Source: CAZDKK01 sp964603725 (GTDB lineage: Bacteria; Eisenbacteria; RBG-16-71-46; CAIMUX01; WJJG01). Taken from it: a stretch of DNA of 64,000 nucleotides. Position numbers and translations under genes: made by a program. Each line of letters starts with the position of its first letter. Positions within the stretch are counted from its first letter, which is position 1. The stretch covers positions 1 through 64,000 of the forward strand of contig CAZRWW010000021.1 of the NCBI GenBank assembly GCA_964603725.1, in the 5' to 3' direction. Below are positions 18,043-24,476 of the stretch, piece by piece. The notes under the pieces are model-generated. The model did not search any database, was not told the origin of the DNA, and saw only the letters and a program-made list of their open reading frames with translations.

Positions 18043-20158
18043 CCTGCTGGAGCGCCTCCTCGCGCGCTCGCGACGTGTCCGCCGAGGCCCGCGCCATGAT
18101 GAGAGAGCCGCGGGCCACCAGCGCGCCCGCCTCCGGCACTTGCGCGACCACCCAGCCGGAGCCGCCCACGCCGGCGCGCAGCCCGGCCTCGTTCAGCAGG
18201 CTGACCGCCCGGCGCAGCGACAGGCCGCGCACTTCGGGGACCTGCACCGTATCATGGGCCAACATGCCCCCCAAGGCGAGATGCACGACGTGACCCGCCG
18301 GCACCGCCTGATAGGGAGGCGGCGAGACCGCGGCGACCCGGCCCCCGGTGCCCGCCAGCACGGGCACGAGCCCCACGCGGTGCAGCGCCGAGCGGGCCGA
18401 CTGCGGGGCCAGACCGCGGACGTCGGGCACCTGGACCAGCAGCGTGTCCTGATCGGCCTCGAGCGCCGGGGTCCACTGGTCCTCCTGGATCAGCCAGACC
18501 AGGTCCTTGATGATCGCCGCGAAGACGGGCGCGGTGACGGCCGACGCGGTCTCGTTGCCGCGGCAGCGCATCACCACGACACAGGTCACGCGCGGGTCAT
18601 CGTACGGGGCGAACCCGGCGAAGCTCAGCACGTGATCGCCCGCGGCGTAGCGGTTCGTGCGCGGGTCGATGACCTGGGCGGTGCCGGTCTTGCCGGCGGT
18701 GGGAAACCAGGGGACTTCCGCGGCGCGCCCGGTGCCCCCCGTGACGACCCCGCGGAGCAGCTCGCGCAGCGTGTAGGCGGTCTCCGGGCTCATCGCCCGC
18801 CGCACGCGCCGCGGGCCGCAGCGCTCCTTGATCCGCCCCTCGGCATCGAGCTCGGCCTTCACCAGGAGCGGGTGCATCAGCACGCCGTCGTTGGCGATGG
18901 CCGCGAACGCCAACGCCAGCTGGAGCCCGGTGCAGGCCACCTCCTGTCCGTAGGCGGCGGTGATCAACGAGCGCTCCGACCAGCGATCGGAGAGCGGATG
19001 GGGCAGCGAGCCCGCCGCCTCGCCACCCAGGTCGACGCCGGTGGCCTGCCCGAACCCGAGGTCCTGCGCCATGCGGTTGAAGCCTTCCCAACCGACCCGT
19101 TCGGCGATGCGCCCGGTGCCGATGTTGGACGACTGGGCCAGCACGTCCGCGGCGGTGAGATGCCCGTAGGGGTGATGGTCACGGATCTTGGCGCTGCCCA
19201 GGACCCGCAGTCCGTTGCCGCAGAAGATCGTATCGGACGGGGAGATGACGCCCGCGTCGAGCGCCGCCGCGAAGGCGACGATCTTGAAGGTGCTGCCGGG
19301 CTCGAACTGGTCGGTGACGCAGGCGGCCTTGAGCAGCTCGCCGGGGGGCATGCCGATGGCCAGCGGGTCGAAGTCGGGCTCCTCGTGCAGCGCCAGGATC
19401 TCTCCCGTGCGCGGGTCGAGCAGGATGACGAAGCCCCACTCGGCACCGCTCCGGACCATGCCGGCGTGCAGATGATGGCGCACGACCTGCTGCATGCGCG
19501 CATCGAGCGCCAGCAGCAGGCCACCCCCGGGCCGCGGGGCCACGAGCTCGCGCGGCGGCGGCGCGTTCTCGACCAGCCCGCCGCCCGTCACGAACTCCAG
19601 GATCTGACCCGGCTCACCGGCCAGGAGCCGGTCACGGCGCCACTCGAGGCCCGAGAGGCCGAGGCCGTCGCAACCCACCACGCCCACCACGTCGGGCGCC
19701 ACCGCACCCGCCGGGTAGTAGCGTTTCATCTCGGGCACCGCCAGGATCTCGCTGAAGCCGGCCTGGGCCTCGGCCAGCCGGTGCTCATCCACCCACTCGC
19801 GATTGACATAAGCGAAGCCCAGCCGATCGGAGCGGCGGATCTCGTCGGCCTGCTCGCGCGAGCACAAGGCCGCCTGCTCGAGGACCCGGGCCAGGCCCCG
19901 GCGGTCGCTGTTCGCGGTCAGGTTGAGCGCGACCGAGGGGTTCCGGAGCGTGCAGGCCAGCGTGCGTCCCGCGCGATCGAGAATGACGCCCCGCTGGGCG
20001 GGAATCGTGCGGATCTGGGTCTGCTGGCGCTCGGCCTGCTCGCGCAGCTCGTCGTGCCGGACGAGGGTGACGTATGCGCCGCGGCCGAGCAGCAGCATCC
20101 ACAGCAAGGCCGCCGTGCCCAGCAAGAGCGCCAGGCGCACGCGCTGGGTCCGGCTCAT
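18017..20158 (-). CDS. ftsI: Septal transpeptidase FtsI (class B PBP) with two PASTA domains
   Basis: A 713-residue bitopic penicillin-binding protein that cross-links septal peptidoglycan. An N-terminal membrane helix (about 8-28) is followed by the class B dimerisation region (RGVILDRAGRTLA). The transpeptidase domain has the catalytic tetrad S289-TFK, S343-SN and K490-TG. Two PASTA repeats follow (QVPDVRGLAPQSARSAL and QVPEVRGLSLRRAVSLL, about residues 570-700). PASTA-bearing FtsI/SpoVD forms are known in several phyla. The ATG at 20158 forms an ATGA overlap with the ftsL stop. Confidence 0.96.
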   Translation of the reverse strand: MSRTQRVRLALLLGTAALLWMLLLGRGAYVTLVRHDELREQAERQQTQIRTIPAQRGVILDRAGRTLACTLRNPSVALNLTANSDRRGLARVLEQAALCSREQADEIRRSDRLGFAYVNREWVDEHRLAEAQAGFSEILAVPEMKRYYPAGAVAPDVVGVVGCDGLGLSGLEWRRDRLLAGEPGQILEFVTGGGLVENAPPPRELVAPRPGGGLLLALDARMQQVVRHHLHAGMVRSGAEWGFVILLDPRTGEILALHEEPDFDPLAIGMPPGELLKAACVTDQFEPGSTFKIVAFAAALDAGVISPSDTIFCGNGLRVLGSAKIRDHHPYGHLTAADVLAQSSNIGTGRIAERVGWEGFNRMAQDLGFGQATGVDLGGEAAGSLPHPLSDRWSERSLITAAYGQEVACTGLQLALAFAAIANDGVLMHPLLVKAELDAEGRIKERCGPRRVRRAMSPETAYTLRELLRGVVTGGTGRAAEVPWFPTAGKTGTAQVIDPRTNRYAAGDHVLSFAGFAPYDDPRVTCVVVMRCRGNETASAVTAPVFAAIIKDLVWLIQEDQWTPALEADQDTLLVQVPDVRGLAPQSARSALHRVGLVPVLAGTGGRVAAVSPPPYQAVPAGHVVHLALGGMLAHDTVQVPEVRGLSLRRAVSLLNEAGLRAGVGGSGWVVAQVPEAGALVARGSLIMARASADTSRAREEALQQDALICHAW

Positions 20159-20631
20159 CGCGTCCTCCCTCCATCCGACTCCAGGCCGGGCCGCGGCGCC
20201 GCGTGCTCGCCGCCCTCGGACCGCTCGAGCCCATGCGCCTCGGCCTGAGCCGCCGGCGGACCCAGGAACTCGACCAGCCCCGTCACCAGGCGGCCGGCGA
20301 GGTCCGCAGCGGGCTCATCGGCCGCCGCCGGGCCGGTCGCCGCGGCGAGCACCTGCTCGCCGCGGGCCGGCTGCAGGCCACGACCGCGGACGCCGGGGTC
20401 GAGGCGGGCGAAGTCGGTCGCCGCCGCCAGGCCGTGGCGCAACTCCTGCACCCGCCGGCTGAGCAGCTCGATCTGCTCCTGATCGGCCGCCATCTGCTTC
20501 TGCAGCTTCTGGGCGCAGAGATCCTGGTACACGCTGACGAAGAGAATCAGAAGGACGAACGGCACCAGCCACAGGAGCCCGACGGCGCGCCCGCGCGGAT
20601 GGACGCGCCGCGGCGGGACGCGGCGCCTCAG
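20155..20631 (-). CDS. ftsL: FtsL-like division protein with no standard start codon
   Basis: This frame fills the ftsL position between rsmH and ftsI. It encodes a basic N-terminus, one membrane helix (VGLLWLVPFVLLILFVSVYQ) and a coiled-coil-like stretch (KQMAADQEQIELLSRRVQEL), the FtsL plan. The Pro/Ala-rich tail is longer than usual. No ATG, GTG or TTG occurs between the far upstream GTG at 20841, deep inside rsmH, and a GTG inside the membrane helix. A CTG at 20631-20629 would overlap the rsmH stop as CTGA, mirroring the ATGA/GTGA junctions elsewhere in the cluster, and gives 158 residues. Identity rests on position and topology, not on sequence similarity. The start is an inference. Confidence 0.6.
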   Translation of the reverse strand: MRRRVPPRRVHPRGRAVGLLWLVPFVLLILFVSVYQDLCAQKLQKQMAADQEQIELLSRRVQELRHGLAAATDFARLDPGVRGRGLQPARGEQVLAAATGPAAADEPAADLAGRLVTGLVEFLGPPAAQAEAHGLERSEGGEHAAPRPGLESDGGRTR

Positions 20632-21539
20632 GAACTGGCCGTCGCCGGACCGCGGCGAAAGGCCCTCAGCCGTGCCGAGCGGGCCCGGCGGTTGCGCCGC
20701 GCCTCGTCGCAGGAAGGGCCCAGGGGACGGCGCGTCAGGCTCTCCATGACAAATGACGTGCCGGTAGCTGGGTCGGTGAGCACGGCCCGACGCAGAGCCT
20801 TCACCCGCCGGTCTTCCTGCGATTGATAGGAAAGCACGCACAGCACACCCCCGGTCTTGAGCAAGGTCGGCACGACTCGCAGGGCCTCTTCCAGGTCGGT
20901 CAGCTCATGGTTGACCTCCATGCGCACCGCCGAGAACACGCTCGCCAGCAGCTTGGGCGTCGCCCACCGCCCGAGGGCCGCTCGCAGGCATTGCACGAGG
21001 TCGCCCGTTGTGGCCAGCGTCCGCTCTGCCCGCCGCGCGAGCACCGCGCGCGCCAGCCGGCGCGGGTCGGCCCGCGAGGTCCCCTCGGCGAAGATGCGCG
21101 TGAGATCCGCCAGCGACAGCCGCGCCAGCAGCTCGGCCGCCGACTCCCCGACCGACGGATCGAACCGCATGTCCAGCGGCCCGTCGGCCTGGAAGGTGAA
21201 GCCGCGCGCGGGGTCGTCGAGCGCGTCCGAGCGCAGCCCCAGATCCAGCAGAACCCCGCTCACCCGGCCATGGACGTCGGCCGGCAGCAGGGCCGCCAGA
21301 TCGCGGAAATTGCCATGGATGAGCCTGGCGCGTTCGGCCCGGGAACCCAGTTTCGAGGCCGCGCTCCGCAGGGCCTGCGGATCACGGTCTACACCGAAGA
21401 GGAAGCCGCCGCCGGCCAGCCGATCGATGATCAAGCCGGCGTGCCCGGCCTCCCCCAGAGTGCCATCCACATAGAGGCCGGCCGGGTCCCAGACCAGCAG
21501 GTCCAGCACCTCGGCGGCCATGACCGGTTCGTGCGTCAC
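20628..21539 (-). CDS. rsmH: 16S rRNA m4C1402 methyltransferase RsmH (MraW)
   Basis: A 303-residue SAM methyltransferase that methylates C1402 of 16S rRNA. It shows HEPVMAAEVLDLL, the SAM loop YVDGTLGEAGHAGLI, FGVDRDPQAL, GVLLDLGLRSDALDDPARGFTF, PLDMRFDP, FSAVRMEVNHEL, and SYQSQEDRRVK near the C-terminus. The start GTG at 21539 is chosen because the protein then begins two residues before the conserved HEPVM motif and has the usual length. The upstream open frame is occupied by a strong inverted repeat. The gene lies 148 bp after the STAS-domain gene, the largest gap within the cluster. Confidence 0.95.
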   Translation of the reverse strand: MTHEPVMAAEVLDLLVWDPAGLYVDGTLGEAGHAGLIIDRLAGGGFLFGVDRDPQALRSAASKLGSRAERARLIHGNFRDLAALLPADVHGRVSGVLLDLGLRSDALDDPARGFTFQADGPLDMRFDPSVGESAAELLARLSLADLTRIFAEGTSRADPRRLARAVLARRAERTLATTGDLVQCLRAALGRWATPKLLASVFSAVRMEVNHELTDLEEALRVVPTLLKTGGVLCVLSYQSQEDRRVKALRRAVLTDPATGTSFVMESLTRRPLGPSCDEARRNRRARSARLRAFRRGPATASS

Positions 21540-21564
21540 CCCGGCATGCCCCGGCCGGCGGACG

Positions 21565-21646
21565 GCGGGAAGCGGGGGGCTCCCGAGAAGGACAACCGGC
21601 AGGGAGCTCACAGGCCGGCGATCCCAAACCCCCCGCTTCGTCCCGC
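21565..21646 (-). promoter_or_regulatory. Long inverted repeat between the STAS gene and rsmH
   Basis: Arms at 21565-21579 and 21629-21646 are complementary over about 15 bp with a two-base bulge; an uninterrupted 11-bp core pairs gaagcgggggg with ccccccgcttc. The loop of about 50 bases contains smaller pairing segments (CCGGC/GCCGG and CTCCC/GGGAG). On the transcript the hairpin ends about 26 bases before the rsmH GTG. No U tract follows, so it does not look like a plain intrinsic terminator; processing, mRNA protection or control of rsmH translation are possible. Confidence 0.6.
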
Positions 21647-21687
21647 CACACACCCGCAGGCCAACGGGGCCGCAGTCACGACCCCGG

Positions 21688-22257
21688 TTAGTTCCAACTC
21701 ATCTCCATGAACTCCGCCAAGGCGGCCAGAGGCACCCGGCGCAGCGTCACCGCGCCAAAGGGCAGAGCACGCCGCGCGCGGGGCCGGCGGCCCGGCCGCA
21801 AGGCAGGCGCCGCGGGCGCCGCGGCCCCCAGCGAGCGCATCCAGCGCGCCACCGACTCGGACGCTCGCGCCCGCACGCCGGCACGGGCGTCGGACCTGGC
21901 CGGCGGCTCCGGGCGGAGCCGCGCGGCGCCGCCCTCGACGTGGCGCTCGAGGAACTCGCGGCCCTCAAGGGCCCCGCCGAAATCGACGATCCGGCCCAGG
22001 TACGGGCTCAGGCCCACGACGCGCAGCGACCCCTGACGGCTCTCCACGCAGGGCCCCAGACGCACCAGGTGCGGCACGGCCCGGAAGTCGAGGTGATCGA
22101 TCGCCGAGAAGTCCAGGATCACCTGGCTGCCGGGAGGCAGGGCCAGGGCGCCGATGCGCGACGCCAGCCGGTCGAAGTTGGCGCCGGCCCACTGCCCGCG
22201 CAGCCGCGCCCACAGGATGAGCCCCTCGGCCGTGTTCATGGTCTGCAGGTCGATCAC
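21688..22257 (-). CDS. STAS-domain protein inserted between mraZ and rsmH
   Basis: A 189-residue protein. Residues about 8-108 read as a STAS (anti-sigma-factor-antagonist-like) domain: a first beta strand, SQVILDFSAIDHLDFRAVPHL, then GSLRVVGLSPYLGRIVDFGG. The position where SpoIIAA-type antagonists carry a phosphorylatable serine (DSSG) is LDFRA here, so switching by serine phosphorylation is unlikely. The C-terminal 80 residues are Arg/Ala/Pro-rich and unassigned. The GTG at 22257 overlaps the mraZ stop as GTGA and has a strong GGGAGGGGGG site upstream, so the gene is coupled to mraZ. STAS domains mediate protein contacts; a role in division control is a guess from position. Confidence 0.75.
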   Translation of the reverse strand: MIDLQTMNTAEGLILWARLRGQWAGANFDRLASRIGALALPPGSQVILDFSAIDHLDFRAVPHLVRLGPCVESRQGSLRVVGLSPYLGRIVDFGGALEGREFLERHVEGGAARLRPEPPARSDARAGVRARASESVARWMRSLGAAAPAAPALRPGRRPRARRALPFGAVTLRRVPLAALAEFMEMSWN

Positions 22258-22736
22258 GGCTGCCCCCCTCCCGTTCCCAACCGCGTCCCCATGTGGCGCA
22301 TGATGCGCTGGTCGTGCTCCGCCGTGTCGGCGATGCGCGGATTGCGGTTCTCGAAGAGCTCCGGGTTCCAGATCTCGATCAGCGTGTAGTTGCCGAAGAC
22401 GACCGCTTGCCGGTCCAGGCGCGCCACCTTGGTCTGCTCGTCGGTGAGCGTGATGCGCCCGCTGTTGTCCATGCGGCAGAGATTCCCGTAGCGCGCGAAG
22501 GTCGACCGCAGCTGCACCGCATCGGTGTCGCTCTGGAAGGCCGAACGCAGCACCGGGGGGGTGAGGTCATCCCATCTTGCGTGCGGCACCAGGTAGATGC
22601 ATCCTCCGAAGCCGAGGGTGGTGACGAGGTAGGGGGACTCCTCCATGGCGAGCAGTTCGCGGAACTTGGCGGGCAGGGTGAGCCGACGCTTCTCGTCGAT
22701 CGTGCACACCGAGCTGCCGAGAAAAGGCAGGCGCAT
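22254..22736 (-). CDS. mraZ: Transcriptional regulator MraZ
   Basis: A 160-residue protein with two AbrB-like MraZ domains. The first has TIDEKRRLTLPAKFRELL and the second RMDNSGRITLTDEQ, each holding the DxxxR motif. FGGCIYLVPHARWDD lies between them. MraZ binds repeats upstream of its own gene and represses the dcw cluster. The ATG at 22736 is preceded by GGGGAG at 8 bases; a TTG just upstream is a less likely start. This is the first gene of the cluster, with a promoter-like element and repeat operator directly upstream. Confidence 0.95.
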   Translation of the reverse strand: MRLPFLGSSVCTIDEKRRLTLPAKFRELLAMEESPYLVTTLGFGGCIYLVPHARWDDLTPPVLRSAFQSDTDAVQLRSTFARYGNLCRMDNSGRITLTDEQTKVARLDRQAVVFGNYTLIEIWNPELFENRNPRIADTAEHDQRIMRHMGTRLGTGGGQP

Positions 22737-22850
22737 CAACTCCGCTCCCCGGGCGCTTCACTCGCCCGCTGCCCACCGCGCGATGCCGTCGTCCGTCCAC
22801 CGGGCGGGTCCCGAGGCTCCCTCTCGCTGCCGGGCCCGACCCCGTGCGGC

Positions 22851-22920
22851 TCCCCCACCGGAACCACTGGTTGGCCCCTTTTGGACCCTTATGAACCATT
22901 TCGGTCCATTTTGCCCCACG
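22851..22920 (-). promoter_or_regulatory. Tandem 10-bp repeats, probable MraZ operator
   Basis: On the transcribed strand, five consecutive 10-bp units (22920 down to 22871) share the form (A/C)(A/G)(T/A)GG-N5, approximating AATGGnCCAA. Two weaker units with shifted TGG or GTGG follow down to 22851. Characterised MraZ proteins bind direct TGGGN repeats spaced on a 10-bp period upstream of mraZ. Period, position and the TGG core all fit. Binding itself is inferred. Confidence 0.7.
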
Positions 22921-22924
22921 CGCC

Positions 22925-22953
22925 AATCTACGTGCGCGGGCCCGCGGATGCAA
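22925..22953 (-). promoter_or_regulatory. Sigma70-like promoter for mraZ and the dcw cluster
   Basis: A -35 element TTGCAT (complement of 22948-22953) and a -10 element TAGATT (complement of 22925-22930) are exactly 17 bp apart. The predicted start near 22918 falls in the first operator repeat, so bound MraZ would block initiation or escape. The rest of the 333-bp spacer (22737-23069) shows no gene, only an AT-richer patch near 22970-23010. Confidence 0.55.
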
Positions 22954-23069
22954 TGGGAAATTCGGCCGGCAGAATCTACGTCGTAACCAACTGTGATTCT
23001 ATTGATTACAGGATAGGCTGGCGGGCTGTCCCGACCGGCTCGCGGGCGGCGGCAGCGCGCCGTCCGTGA

Positions 23070-24440
23070 TCAGCGTCCCACCAGGGCATGGAGCATGCCG
23101 CCCAGGCGCGCGGTCAGCGCGCGCCGCTCGAAGCGCGCGAGGTCACGGTCGGTCAGGCGGGTCGCCGCGGGCCCTCCGCGCTCGAACTCGCCGAGGAGTC
23201 GGCTCAGCAGGCGGGCGGCGCCCTCCGTGTCGCCGGTCCGGCAGCAGTGCCCGGCGCCGAGCTCGCTCACCAGGCGCCAGGCGGCGCCCGGCGGCACGAG
23301 CCCGAGGATCGGGCGCCGCGAGCGCAGGTACTCGAAGATCTTGCCCGGGAGAATCAGCCCGCCGCGCTCGTCGTCCTTCTCCATCAACAGCAGCGCGTGG
23401 CTGCGCAGCATCTGCGTGATGACCTCGCGGTGCGGGCGACCCGGTTCGAAGGCGACCACATCCGCGAGCCCCAAGGCCTGCGCGTCCTCGACGTCGCTCC
23501 GGTAGCAGGCCCCGACGAAACGCACGCGCAGCCGTTCGCGCGCCCGCGGCGTCTGATCGATCACGCGTCGCAGGGCGAGCAAGAGCGGGCGCGCGGGCCG
23601 CTCGGGATTGAGCTGACCCGCGTGCAGAATCTGCATCCGGTCGCCCGCCGGCCGCTCGTGTTCCAGGCCCGTGAAATCGGCCTCGTCGAAGCCATTGGTG
23701 ACGACCTGGATCTTCTCCGGCGCCAGCTCGGGATAGCGGGCGAGATAATCGTCGCGGGTCTCCTCGGCCGTCACCGTGATGAGCGCGGCCTCGGCCAGCA
23801 CGGCGCGCTCCAGACGGCGATGCCAGACGTCGTGCCACGCGGTGGGGGGGTGATAGGACAGCCTCCGCGTCCACGGGTCGCGGAAGTCGGCCACCCACGG
23901 CACGCCCAGGCGGCGCGCCAGGCGCCGGCCGATCAGGTGGGCGCTGTCGGGCGAAGAGGTCGTGTAGATCGCGTCGAGAGGTTGCCGGCGGTGCGCGGCC
24001 AGCGCCGCGCGCCGCGCGGAGGGCATCCCGCCGTCCTTGGCGTCGGGCCCGCGCGCCCAGCCCGGCCGCGCGCGCCGGNNNNNNNNNNCCACCCTTAATC
24101 GCCGCCGGCCCCCGCCCCCCCCCCCCCCCGGCCCGCCATGGCCCCGGGGCCCGGGGGGGCCCGGGGGGTGCGCCGGGGGGGCGCCCAGCCGCGGGGCCAG
24201 GGGCCGCAGCAGGGTCAGTCCGGTCAGCGAGCCGGTGCGGGTGACCTCGACCGCCGAGCCGATCTCGCGGGCCAGCGTCGCGTCCGTCATCCAGTAGTCG
24301 CGCGACCGGACGGTGATGACCGTGGGCTCCCAGCCCTCGAGCGGCAGATAGCGCGCGAACTTCAGGCTGCGCTGGACGCCCGCCCCCCCCAGCGGCGGGA
24401 AGAAGTAGGCCAGCATCAGGATCCGTCGGCGTCGTTCCAC
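23070..24440 (-). CDS. GT4-type glycosyltransferase, interrupted by an assembly gap
   Basis: A GT-B glycosyltransferase. The N-terminus ILMLAYFFPPLGGAGVQRSLKFARYL is the acceptor-side glycine loop of GT4 enzymes. WVADFRDPW and ITVTAEETRDDY follow, then the donor-side ILHAGQLNPERP, VVTNGFDEADF and LPGKIFEYLRSRRPILGLVP. Acceptor and donor sugars cannot be told. Codons about 85-121 surround the 10-N gap at 24079-24088 and consist of improbable Gly/Pro/Arg runs, so that part is probably mis-assembled and the true length is uncertain. This is the last gene of the glycan locus, upstream of mraZ. The ATG is at 24440. Confidence 0.85.
   Translation of the reverse strand: MERRRRILMLAYFFPPLGGAGVQRSLKFARYLPLEGWEPTVITVRSRDYWMTDATLAREIGSAVEVTRTGSLTGLTLLRPLAPRLGAPPAHPPGPPGPRGHGGPGGGGGGGRRRLRVXXXXRRARPGWARGPDAKDGGMPSARRAALAAHRRQPLDAIYTTSSPDSAHLIGRRLARRLGVPWVADFRDPWTRRLSYHPPTAWHDVWHRRLERAVLAEAALITVTAEETRDDYLARYPELAPEKIQVVTNGFDEADFTGLEHERPAGDRMQILHAGQLNPERPARPLLLALRRVIDQTPRARERLRVRFVGACYRSDVEDAQALGLADVVAFEPGRPHREVITQMLRSHALLLMEKDDERGGLILPGKIFEYLRSRRPILGLVPPGAAWRLVSELGAGHCCRTGDTEGAARLLSRLLGEFERGGPAATRLTDRDLARFERRALTARLGGMLHALVGR
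24079..24088. other. Assembly gap (10 N) inside a glycosyltransferase gene
   Basis: Ten Ns with poly-C and poly-G flanks (24110-24185). Long homopolymer-like runs next to the gap suggest low-quality sequence, so the reading frame across this point should not be trusted. Confidence 0.99.
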
Positions 24441-24476
24441 GCGTGCACCCTCGCTCCGCGGCGGGGCCGATCCCCG

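Noticed and set aside
22971..23000. Short inverted repeat agaatc/gattct upstream of the mraZ promoter.
   Set aside because: Six-base arms with an 18-base loop are easily expected by chance, and there is no further support for an operator or terminator.
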